A DNA stretch of 6,627 nucleotides from Weeksellaceae bacterium (GCA_028698395.1 JAQVDG010000120.1:1-6627); one strand, 5' to 3'; counted from the first letter of the stretch, positions 1 through 5,964 are shown. Translations and numbers: made by a program. Notes: generated by a model not told the origin, from the letters alone.

Positions 1-54
1 AAAGAACGTTTACTTCCTTTTAGTCAGGAAATTCAAAGTTTAGTCAGTTATTAA
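1..54 (+). CDS. C-terminal tail of an unidentified upstream gene (partial)
   Basis: Frame 1 is open from the window edge to a TAA at 52-54 and gives 17 residues ending QSLVSY. The other two plus frames hit stops at 19-21 (frame 3 register) and 41-43, and no minus-strand frame offers a plausible gene start here, so a plus-strand gene ending at 54 is the simplest reading. The tail is too short to recognise a family, and an open run of 17 codons can occur by chance in AT-rich DNA. If real, its stop lies 67 bases before the next start, with a promoter-like site in between, so it is probably a separate transcription unit. Confidence 0.4.
   Translation, partial: KERLLPFSQEIQSLVSY
19..47. repeat. 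Direct repeat TTTAGTCAG x2, 20 bases apart
   Basis: TTTAGTCAG occurs at 19-27 and again at 39-47, exactly 20 bases apart, about two helical turns. The copies fall in different reading frames of the possible upstream gene tail, so codon choice does not explain them. They lie just upstream of the promoter-like site at 75-82, where an activator could bind. Function is inferred only, and chance is possible. Confidence 0.35.
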
Positions 55-74
55 CTCTTAATTACAGTCCATCG

Positions 75-82
75 TAAGTTTG
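75..82 (+). promoter_or_regulatory. Candidate -7 promoter element TAAGTTTG
   Basis: TAAGTTTG matches the Bacteroidetes -7 consensus TAnnTTTG at all six defined positions. It would start transcription at about 88 and give a leader of roughly 30 bases before the ATG at 122. No TTG -33 element is present at the expected distance (bases 49-58), so the promoter may be weak or need an activator. Confidence 0.5.
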
Positions 83-121
83 TATATTTACACAAAATAT
101 TTCTGAATTTTAAAAATTACT

Positions 122-1306
122 ATGTCCAAAATACTTATTATAGAAGATGAATCTGCGATTCGCAATGTCATTAAAAACATTTTACAAGACGAAGATAAAA
201 GTTATGAAGTAGAAATAGCCGAAAATGGTGAAGAAGGTCTGAAAAAAATAATTGAAACCAATTTTGATTTAATCATTTGTGATATTAAAATGCCGAAGAA
301 AGATGGGATTCAGGTTTTAACAGAAGCTTTGGATTACAATCCGGATTTATTATTTCTGATGATTTCGGGTCATGGTGATATTGAAACCGCAGTAGATTGT
401 ATCAAAAAAGGAGCTTTTGATTATATTTCAAAACCACCTGATTTGAATCGCTTTTTAAGTACTGTCCGAAATGCTTTGGACAAAACAACTTTAATCAAAA
501 GAAATAAAGAATTAACTACTGAGAATAAAGCACTTAAACGAAAAGTCAATAAGAAATACGAAATGGTAGGTCAATCGGATTCGCTTGAAAATATCCGAAA
601 TTTAATTGACAAAGTTGCCGATACCGATGCCCGGGTTTTAATTACCGGTCCTAATGGTTCGGGAAAAGAATTGGTAGCGCATCATATTCATGAAAAAAGT
701 TCACGAAATAAAATGCCTTTGATTGAAGTTAATTGTGCTGCAATTCCTTCTGAATTAATTGAAAGTGAATTATTTGGACATGTAAAAGGTTCATTTACCG
801 GTGCACACAAAGACAAAGAAGGAAAATTTGAGTTGGCAAACAGTGGAACTATTTTCTTAGATGAAATCGGTGATATGAGCTTAGCTGCTCAAGCAAAGGT
901 TTTGAGAGCTTTGCAAGAAGGAAAAATCTCAAGAGTTGGAGCCGATAAAGAAATCAATGTGGATGTTCGGGTTTTGGCAGCTACCAATAAAGATTTACGA
1001 CAGGAAATTCAAAACGGAAAATTTCGGGAAGACTTGTATCATCGTTTGGCTGTGTTTGTAATTGAAGTTCCGGGGTTGAACGACAGAAAAGAAGATATTC
1101 CACATTTGGTTCATCATTTTTCAATACAAATTGCTGAAAATTCAGGAATGCCGTCCAAGGAATTTTCAAAAGAAGCAATTGAACTTCTTAAAAATTACGA
1201 TTGGACCGGAAATATTCGGGAATTACGAAATGTAGTCGAAAGAATGTTGATTTTAGGTGGAAATCCGGTATCAAAAGAAGATATTCAAAATTTTGTGAAA
1301 AAATAA
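122..1306 (+). CDS. Sigma-54-type (NtrC-like) response regulator lacking a DNA-binding domain
   Basis: Cytoplasmic response regulator that should use ATP hydrolysis to remodel sigma-54 RNA polymerase. Receiver domain (about 1-120): acidic pair E8-D9, phospho-acceptor D54 in CDIKMP, S82, Y101 and K104. A linker helix (about 121-146) leads to the AAA+ domain (about 148-378): Walker A GPNGSGKE at 176-183, sigma-54 contact loop GSFTGA at 223-228 (a variant of GAFTGA), Walker B TIFLDEIGDM at 243-252, FREDLYHRL at 301-309 with the expected arginines, and sensor II WTGNIRELRN at 361-370. The protein stops at 394. The usual C-terminal Fis-type helix-turn-helix is absent, and only 40 bases separate the stop from the next start, so none can be hidden by a frameshift. 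No kinase gene is adjacent. The first ATG is chosen because the receiver beta-1 strand (KILIIEDE) begins at residue 3. Its targets cannot be read from this window. Confidence 0.93.
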   Translation: MSKILIIEDESAIRNVIKNILQDEDKSYEVEIAENGEEGLKKIIETNFDLIICDIKMPKKDGIQVLTEALDYNPDLLFLMISGHGDIETAVDCIKKGAFDYISKPPDLNRFLSTVRNALDKTTLIKRNKELTTENKALKRKVNKKYEMVGQSDSLENIRNLIDKVADTDARVLITGPNGSGKELVAHHIHEKSSRNKMPLIEVNCAAIPSELIESELFGHVKGSFTGAHKDKEGKFELANSGTIFLDEIGDMSLAAQAKVLRALQEGKISRVGADKEINVDVRVLAATNKDLRQEIQNGKFREDLYHRLAVFVIEVPGLNDRKEDIPHLVHHFSIQIAENSGMPSKEFSKEAIELLKNYDWTGNIRELRNVVERMLILGGNPVSKEDIQNFVKK

Positions 1307-1346
1307 ATCTCAATTTCTATCGTTTAGAAAATTAAATTAAAAAATA

Positions 1347-1760
1347 ATGAAAAAAATTATAATTCCTTTTCTCTCTGCTTTTTTACTTTTTTCGTGTGGT
1401 TCTAAAAATAATCAACACGAAGATGATTTATCAGAAGAAGAAATTACTAATTTGGAAGCTACTTCGCTTAATACAATTGAAGAAATCCAATACAAAGGAA
1501 AATTTGAAGGTACAATTAAAAATAAAAAAGTAGAATTAACCATTAACGATGAAAAATTCAATTTGACCGAAAATGGAAAAGAAATAAGTGGCAAATGGGC
1601 AAAAGTGGACGATGGAAATACCATTGAATTAATTCCGGAAAAAGGGAAAATTGAAATTAAATTTTATGGAATTTCAGATAATGACACTTGGGTTGCACTC
1701 ACTGACAGCCTGACTTATATAGAACCTGAACAACTTTTAAAACGAATTTCAAAGAAATGA
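1347..1760 (+). CDS. Small lipoprotein with an NlpE-like beta-barrel pattern
   Basis: 137-residue predicted lipoprotein. Basic start MKK, a hydrophobic stretch and lipobox LFSC put the lipidated cysteine at 17. A polar, acidic linker (about 18-46) leads to a strand-rich region (about 49-121) with the order YKGKFEGTI, a VELTIN strand, a short NLTENGKEISGKW turn, TIELIP and LTDSLTYIE. That order resembles the N-terminal barrel of NlpE/META-type envelope lipoproteins, but the CxxC motif of NlpE is missing; C17 is the only cysteine. The assignment is by pattern and tentative. It starts 40 bases after the sigma-54-type regulator with no promoter consensus in the gap, so co-transcription is likely. 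Its stop overlaps the next start (ATGA, 1757-1760), suggesting coupled translation. It probably sits in the envelope; its ligand is unknown. Confidence 0.8.
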   Translation: MKKIIIPFLSAFLLFSCGSKNNQHEDDLSEEEITNLEATSLNTIEEIQYKGKFEGTIKNKKVELTINDEKFNLTENGKEISGKWAKVDDGNTIELIPEKGKIEIKFYGISDNDTWVALTDSLTYIEPEQLLKRISKK

Positions 1761-2242
1761 AAAAATTGATTGTATTGTTTGCCGGATTGATTTTGATTTC
1801 CTGCAATCCTATAAAAGAAAGCCAAACACAGAAGCTTGCTGAACGTTATTTTGAAACATTTTCGGCTCGAAAAGAAACTCAAAAAATGCTTTCTTTTTAT
1901 GCGGAAGATTTTACTTATGAGAACATTGCTTTTCAATCCGAAATTAATGATCCGAAATTTTTATTTGACCAGTTTTATGGTTGGCAAAATTCCAATTTTA
2001 AGTTTGAAACCAACAAAACCATCGAAATATCTCAAATTCTGACTAATGACTCTACCATTGTGGCACGAGGAACGACTTTGCCTTATACCTATAATGGAAA
2101 TCCGGTGAATGGAAATCGTTTTGTGATTTATTTGGAATTGGATAAAGACTTAAAAATCAAGAAACAAACAGATTGGTTTGATTATCCGATGGAAGAAATC
2201 GTAGAAGCTTTTCAATTGAAAAAAATGATGAAAATTCAGTAG
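1757..2242 (+). CDS. SnoaL/NTF2-like lipoprotein
   Basis: 161-residue predicted lipoprotein with a basic MKK start and lipobox LISC (cysteine 16). The rest resembles the NTF2/SnoaL cone fold: an opening helix with AERYFETFSARKETQKMLSFYAEDFTYEN (start shown; helix about 24-50, then a strand), a central helix-strand region (about 66-95), and long strands TIVARGT (100-106), NGNRFVIYLELD (118-129) and LKIKKQTDWFDYP (132-144). Such domains bind small ligands or are small enzymes, and no catalytic residues can be assigned here. The start overlaps the previous stop by ATGA, so expression is probably coupled to the NlpE-like lipoprotein. It ends 16 bases before the convergent regulator gene, and I see no strong terminator between them. 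The pairing of two lipoproteins behind a sigma-54-type regulator suggests an envelope role, by inference only. Confidence 0.82.
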   Translation: MKKLIVLFAGLILISCNPIKESQTQKLAERYFETFSARKETQKMLSFYAEDFTYENIAFQSEINDPKFLFDQFYGWQNSNFKFETNKTIEISQILTNDSTIVARGTTLPYTYNGNPVNGNRFVIYLELDKDLKIKKQTDWFDYPMEEIVEAFQLKKMMKIQ

Positions 2243-2258
2243 TTTATTTCATGATTTT

Positions 2259-2885
2259 CTAATTATTCGACTGAAATTGAGTAGCAAACTTCAACAAAGT
2301 GTTTTTTCCGGGTTCTAATCCTAATTTCCGAATAATTCCGGAGCGATGGGCTTCAATGGTTTTTTCGGATAAAAATAAAAGTTCGGCTATTTCTTTGGTT
2401 GTTTTCTGTTCGATGATAAGCTCAAAAACTTTCTTTTCTGAAAAAGTCAATTGGTTCATTACTTCGCCTTTTTGGTAATTTAAATCTTCTTTTAAATCAA
2501 ATTTAATTTTCTGGCTGATGTAAGTTTCATTTGTCAACAAATGTTTAATACAATTACTCAATTCATCCAAAGCATATTGTTTTAACAAATAAGCATTGAC
2601 TTTTAATTCTTTTGCTTTATTAAAAATACTTTTTTCGTTGTGCGAAGTCAATAAAATTATTTTAGTCGGAAATTGGTGAATTCTGATTTTTTCAGCGATT
2701 TCTAATCCATCTATTTCCGGCATAGAAATATCAAGAATCACAAAATCCGGTTTTAACCTTTTGATGGAATTCCATGCTTCTAAACCGTTTTTATTGGTTT
2801 CCAATACCACGTAACCTAAACTTTCTACAAGAACCTGAGTTCCCAAAAGAGAAAGTGGATGATCATCTGCTATTATAAAATGCAT
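2259..2885 (-). CDS. NarL/LuxR-type response regulator
   Basis: 208-residue DNA-binding response regulator, the usual length for this family. Receiver domain (about 1-118): acidic pair D7-D8, phospho-acceptor D52 in ILDISMPEIDG, T80 in LLTSH, Y99 and K102. After a linker (about 119-144) comes a LuxR-type helix-turn-helix (about 146-190) with the motif LTFSEKKVFELI, then TTKEIAELLFLSEKTIEAHRS as two segments (scaffold helix and recognition helix) and IIRKLGL. Phosphorylation by its partner should promote dimerisation and DNA binding. The gene starts 6 bases after the stop of the TPR sensor kinase on the same strand, so the two are an operon and a cognate pair; HisKA_3 kinases typically pair with this regulator class. 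Its targets are unknown. Palindromes at 4926-4940 and 5965-5981 are possible binding sites, unproven. Confidence 0.95.
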   Translation of the reverse strand: MHFIIADDHPLSLLGTQVLVESLGYVVLETNKNGLEAWNSIKRLKPDFVILDISMPEIDGLEIAEKIRIHQFPTKIILLTSHNEKSIFNKAKELKVNAYLLKQYALDELSNCIKHLLTNETYISQKIKFDLKEDLNYQKGEVMNQLTFSEKKVFELIIEQKTTKEIAELLFLSEKTIEAHRSGIIRKLGLEPGKNTLLKFATQFQSNN

Positions 2886-2891
2886 ACGTTT

Positions 2892-4892
2892 TCATTTTAC
2901 TATTACAATTTTAATAAGAGTTCCTTTTGAGTCTGAATGAAAATTCACGGTTCCATTTAAATATTTAGCTCGTTCCGTGATATTTAACAATCCAAAACAA
3001 TTTCCTTTTTCAAGCATTTTTGCTACATCAAAGCCTTTTCCATTATCTTTAATTTCTACAGTAACTGATTTTTCATCTTCCAAAATAGAAACTTTTCCTG
3101 CTACCGCATTAGCGTGTTTTAAAATATTGGTGATGGCTTCCTGAATAATTCTGTATAATTGCAATTCTTTGTCGTTATTCAAACCACCTTTATAGTTAAT
3201 TTCTGAACTGATGAAGAAATTATGTTGGTTTTGAACTCGTTCAATTAATTGCTCTACACTTGATTTTAAGCCGATTTTATCAAATAAAGTCGGGCTGATA
3301 TTCCGGCTGATATTCCGGACTTCTTCCAAAATAAAATCAATTTTATTTTTTAATCGGCTGTTGCCACTTTCAATGGCATGGCGAAGATTAACCAATTCAT
3401 TGCTCACGCTATCATGCAAATCCGAAGCAATTCTTTTGCGTTCATTCTCGGTTTTTTGTAATAATTGTGAAGCGAAATTTTCGGTTAATTTCTTTTCTTT
3501 TATAATGCTTTTATTTTTTAACCAAACGAATAAAATAATGAAAATCAACACAATAAATACAGAAGCAACAATCAATGAGATAATTATTCGGTTTTGTTCT
3601 GCTAATTTTTTATCCTGAATCAGAATTGTTTTTTCTTTTCGTTCTGTTTCAAATTTTTGTTCTAATTCAAAAAGCTGGTTTTTCAAACGGTCTGCAGATT
3701 GTTTATTTGTATCTTCAATCAGAAACATACTGTATTCATTCGCTTTTTTATAATTTCCATTTTTTTGATGAAAATCATAAAGTGCAAATGCCATTTGGTA
3801 CATAAACTGAAGATTTGGCTCTTCATCCTGTGCCATTTCTTCATAAAAACGCTCTACTTCTTCCGGATTTTCAAGTGGTGTTCCAAATTTATTTGAATAT
3901 AAAATTTCCTGAAAAAATGTTCGCATATTTAAATCCTGGCTTCCTAAACGCTCTGAGATTTCCTTTGCTTTATTTAAATAATAAGTTGCACTGTCTTGAT
4001 TATTCTGAGCAATGAATTTAAATGTCAAAAATTGATTCAACATACCAATATGATATTCCGGCAGAGTGGTATAAATTTTTGCATACTTTGCCAAACTATC
4101 AATTTTTTCAATGGTTTTTATGGTATCTCCTTGCTCTATATGAAAGTGTACATAACTAATTCGTGATGAAAAAGCTAAAAATTCGTTTTCTTCTTTTTTG
4201 AAAACTTCAATTGCTTTTTGTAAAATTTCTTCTGCCTTGCCATAAGCTCTGTTTCGAACATACAAACTGTGCATTAAAAGATAAACTGTTCCTTGATTTC
4301 GTAAATCTCCGACTTCTTCAAAAATTCTCAGAGCCTTAACCAAATATTTCTCCGTATCATCTAAATCCCTTTGTCTTAAATAGTTTTGAGCAATCGCAAA
4401 ACTTGCAAATCCTTGTATTTGTTTGTGACTATTAGATTCAGACTTGAATTCTAAACTTTTTTTATGCCAGTAAGAGCTTTTATCTAATTTACCTAAATTA
4501 AAAAATTGAATACCTAAATAATAACACAAATTAGTTTTGGCTTCCCCAGAGATTTTATCTTCATTTTTTTCATAAAAATCCAAAACTGTACTCGTATATA
4601 CACTATCATATAGCTGAGTGAATTTTGAAGCCTCTCCATAGCTCATCAAATAAGCAGCAGCATCTTCAAATCTATTTTCCTTTAAACTTGCTTCAAAATA
4701 ATTTCTGAATTTTTTCTGGTAATTTTCATCTTGAAAATTGGAATTATTGCTTAGCCATTCATATTCCGGTAAATTTTCGTATTTACTTTCTTCTAAATTT
4801 GCTTTTCCTTCTTTTTCAGTTACCTTATCATGGCAAGAAAAAGTGGAAATTAAGACAATAAAGACTAAACAGATTGAAGAAATGTGTTTCAT
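2892..4892 (-). CDS. TPR-containing sensor histidine kinase with lipoprotein-type signal
   Basis: 666-residue sensor kinase. The N-terminus has a signal-like hydrophobic segment ending TFSC (cysteine 20), a plausible though imperfect lipobox because residue -3 is T. Residues about 60-400 are helical pairs of TPR type, clearest at 117-150, 160-196 and 201-233. A probable coiled coil (about 400-435) leads to one membrane helix (436-458). The cytoplasmic part has a HisKA_3 H-box, RKRIASDLHD, with phospho-acceptor H493, and a HATPase domain with N-box EAITNILKHA (585-594), DNGKGFD (616-622) and FGLLNITERA (633-642). The signal plus one membrane helix would put the TPR region on the envelope side and the kinase in the cytoplasm. 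After H493-D494 the sequence is SVSN, so N498 holds the place of the Gln needed for phosphatase activity in NarX-type kinases (DxxxQ). It is the first gene of an operon with the LuxR-type regulator. The signal sensed is unknown. Confidence 0.95.
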   Translation of the reverse strand: MKHISSICLVFIVLISTFSCHDKVTEKEGKANLEESKYENLPEYEWLSNNSNFQDENYQKKFRNYFEASLKENRFEDAAAYLMSYGEASKFTQLYDSVYTSTVLDFYEKNEDKISGEAKTNLCYYLGIQFFNLGKLDKSSYWHKKSLEFKSESNSHKQIQGFASFAIAQNYLRQRDLDDTEKYLVKALRIFEEVGDLRNQGTVYLLMHSLYVRNRAYGKAEEILQKAIEVFKKEENEFLAFSSRISYVHFHIEQGDTIKTIEKIDSLAKYAKIYTTLPEYHIGMLNQFLTFKFIAQNNQDSATYYLNKAKEISERLGSQDLNMRTFFQEILYSNKFGTPLENPEEVERFYEEMAQDEEPNLQFMYQMAFALYDFHQKNGNYKKANEYSMFLIEDTNKQSADRLKNQLFELEQKFETERKEKTILIQDKKLAEQNRIIISLIVASVFIVLIFIILFVWLKNKSIIKEKKLTENFASQLLQKTENERKRIASDLHDSVSNELVNLRHAIESGNSRLKNKIDFILEEVRNISRNISPTLFDKIGLKSSVEQLIERVQNQHNFFISSEINYKGGLNNDKELQLYRIIQEAITNILKHANAVAGKVSILEDEKSVTVEIKDNGKGFDVAKMLEKGNCFGLLNITERAKYLNGTVNFHSDSKGTLIKIVIVK

Positions 4893-4917
4893 TTTTTTGT
4901 ATAAAATTATTCTATCG

Positions 4918-4925
4918 CAAACATA
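4918..4925 (-). promoter_or_regulatory. Candidate -7 element for the kinase-regulator operon
   Basis: On the minus strand these bases read TATGTTTG, matching TAnnTTTG at all defined positions. Transcription would start near 4912, with a leader of about 20 bases before the kinase ATG at 4892. No TTG is found 17-23 bases upstream, so activation by a regulator is plausible. Confidence 0.5.
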
Positions 4926-4940
4926 AAGTTTATTAAACTT
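4926..4940. promoter_or_regulatory. Palindrome AAGTTTATTAAACTT at the kinase promoter
   Basis: A perfect inverted repeat of two 7-base arms around one T. It directly abuts the -7 element at 4918-4925 on its upstream side, inside the promoter spacer, where a bound protein would block or remodel polymerase. Autoregulation by the LuxR-type regulator is one possibility. AT-rich palindromes also arise by chance. Confidence 0.35.
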
Positions 4941-4979
4941 ATTTTTATACGTTCTTAAAAAGAATTGTTTATTTAATAA

Positions 4980-5044
4980 TCCGAAGAAAAGCCAATAGAG
5001 AAATTGAAGTAAGTAAAGTATTAATTCTCATTGGCCTTTCCGGA
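4980..5044. repeat. Long imperfect inverted repeat (non-coding)
   Basis: The left part runs TCCG (4980-4983), GCCAAT (4991-4996), GAGAA (4998-5002), TT. The right part mirrors it as AATTCTC (5023-5029), ATTGGC (5030-5035), CGGA (5041-5044). Small bulges separate the paired blocks, and about 17 bases form the loop. It lies between the kinase promoter and the terminator of the next gene. It could be an RNA hairpin, an extragenic palindromic element or an operator. No promoter consensus was found that would transcribe it alone. Confidence 0.45.
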
Positions 5045-5050
5045 CAAAAC

Positions 5051-5092
5051 GGGAAATTCCTTATTAAAAAATAGCTGGTTTTTTCATTTCCC
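5051..5092. repeat. Nested inverted repeat GGGAAAT...ATTTCCC
   Basis: The outer arms GGGAAAT (5051-5057) and ATTTCCC (5086-5092) are perfect complements. Inside them A6 (5066-5071) and T6 (5079-5084) can pair around a 7-base loop, TAGCTGG. The internal loop is uneven (8 bases against 1). It is read equally well on either strand. It does not directly follow a gene, since the terminator at 5120-5157 comes first for the minus-strand gene, so it may be a second stop signal or part of a structured RNA. Confidence 0.4.
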
Positions 5093-5101
5093 TATCATGA
5101 A

Positions 5102-5122
5102 TTTAAAGAACTATTCTTTAAA
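5102..5122. repeat. Perfect 9-base hairpin TTTAAAGAA-CTA-TTCTTTAAA
   Basis: Arms 5102-5110 and 5114-5122 are exact complements with a 3-base loop. The right arm shares bases 5120-5122 with the adjoining terminator, so on the minus-strand transcript it forms directly after the U-run and could compete with or back up that terminator. It is mostly A-T pairs and therefore weak. Confidence 0.4.
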
Positions 5123-5157
5123 AATTCCGGTTCTCACTGTACAGATACCGGAATTTT
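5120..5157 (-). terminator. Intrinsic terminator of the beta-barrel protein gene
   Basis: On the minus strand the arms AAAATTCCGGT and ACCGGAATTTT (5157-5147 and 5131-5121) form a perfect 11-base stem around a 15-base loop, and the transcript ends in a run of five U. The loop contains a further small palindrome, CTGTACAG (5137-5144). It begins 27 bases after the stop codon at 5184, which fits a terminator for that gene. Confidence 0.75.
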
Positions 5158-5183
5158 CATAATAATGTAGTTGTTCTCTTATC

Positions 5184-5870
5184 TTAAAAGTTATATCCAA
5201 CCCCTAAAGAAACATAACTTGTTTTCACTCTTTTTTCGTCAGACTCTTTGAAGTCAACACCAGATCCTTGGCTAACATAATCTACGATTTTTCCGGAGAA
5301 TCCACCTTGATAACGTCCAGAAATCATAAAATTCCCAAGATGATATTGTAAACCTGCTGTATATCCAACTTGGAAAGTTGACAAAAGTCCCTTGTAATCA
5401 ATACCACCTGATGCTGCTCCTGTTGCAAGACCTTCTAAATCTTTTTTGGATTCTTTAGAGAATGAATATAATAAACTAGGACCTGCAATAATGTCTAATT
5501 TATCCTCAATAATGCTATAACCCAATAAAATTGGTAATTGTAACTCTCCAACACCGGTGTGGCTATAATGAAGTTCCGGTGCTACAAAGAAATTATCGGT
5601 AAAATAGATGGTTCCAGCAATCCCTACGCTAAATCCACTACTTTTCAAATCTTTTACATCACTGAAACTTCCTAAAGAAGAAGAATTAATTAATCCAAAA
5701 GCTCTTAACCCGAATCTTGCGTTTGCTAAGCCTTTTACTACTTCTTTAGCTCCATCCTTAACCAAACCTTGAGCCATTTCAGTTCCTTCCTCTTTTGCCA
5801 TGTCTCCAATATTTTGAGAAAATGCTGTTGCACTCAAAATAATTGTCAAAGTAAATAATAGTTTTTTCAT
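5184..5870 (-). CDS. Outer-membrane beta-barrel protein, hypothetical
   Basis: 228-residue predicted outer-membrane protein. The signal peptide MKKLLFTLTIILSATAFS is followed by Q19, a typical Bacteroidetes cleavage site. Residues about 21-50 form a charged, alternating helix-like segment (repeated EMA/KDGAKEVVKG character) that is unusual between a signal and a barrel. From about 52 onward are amphipathic strands, including ARFGLRAFGL, SVGIAGTIYFT, FFVAPELHYSHTG, LQLPILLGYSI, LDIIAGPSLLYSFS, FQVGYTAGLQYHLG, FMISGRYQGG and the final SYVSLGVGYNF. The LPILLGY...IIAGPSLLYS pattern is typical of the PF13568-type porin/OmpA-like barrels, and the terminal phenylalanine fits a BAM assembly signal. 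It has its own terminator (5120-5157), so it is monocistronic, and it is divergent from the alginate-export-type porin. The first ATG is kept because it gives a clean signal peptide. Substrate or role unknown. Confidence 0.88.
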   Translation of the reverse strand: MKKLLFTLTIILSATAFSQNIGDMAKEEGTEMAQGLVKDGAKEVVKGLANARFGLRAFGLINSSSLGSFSDVKDLKSSGFSVGIAGTIYFTDNFFVAPELHYSHTGVGELQLPILLGYSIIEDKLDIIAGPSLLYSFSKESKKDLEGLATGAASGGIDYKGLLSTFQVGYTAGLQYHLGNFMISGRYQGGFSGKIVDYVSQGSGVDFKESDEKRVKTSYVSLGVGYNF

Positions 5871-5964
5871 TTTTTTGATTTTTTGTTTAATACTTATTTT
5901 TTATTTTATTTTTTGATTTGGAATTATTTCCACTGCAAAAGTCATTAGGATTTACAGGTCGCAT

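Noticed and set aside
2234..2279. Inverted repeat TTCAGT...ACTGAA between the convergent genes
   Set aside because: The stem is only 6 base pairs with a 29-base loop and no T-run, so it is too weak to call a terminator.
3293..3318. 12-base tandem repeat GGCTGATATTCC x2 inside the kinase gene
   Set aside because: It encodes RNISRNIS in the helix after the H-box, where similar repeats of residues are normal for HisKA_3 kinases. The length of that region is not changed.
4969..5031. 20-codon hydrophobic minus-strand peptide starting MRINTLLTS
   Set aside because: It coincides with the inverted repeat at 4980-5044, has no promoter of its own, and is too short to support without conservation.
5025..5162. 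Open plus-strand frame of about 45 codons, with an ATG at 5097 giving 21 residues
   Set aside because: There is no suitable start for the long version, no promoter, and the end is the terminator stem of the minus-strand gene. Chance is sufficient.
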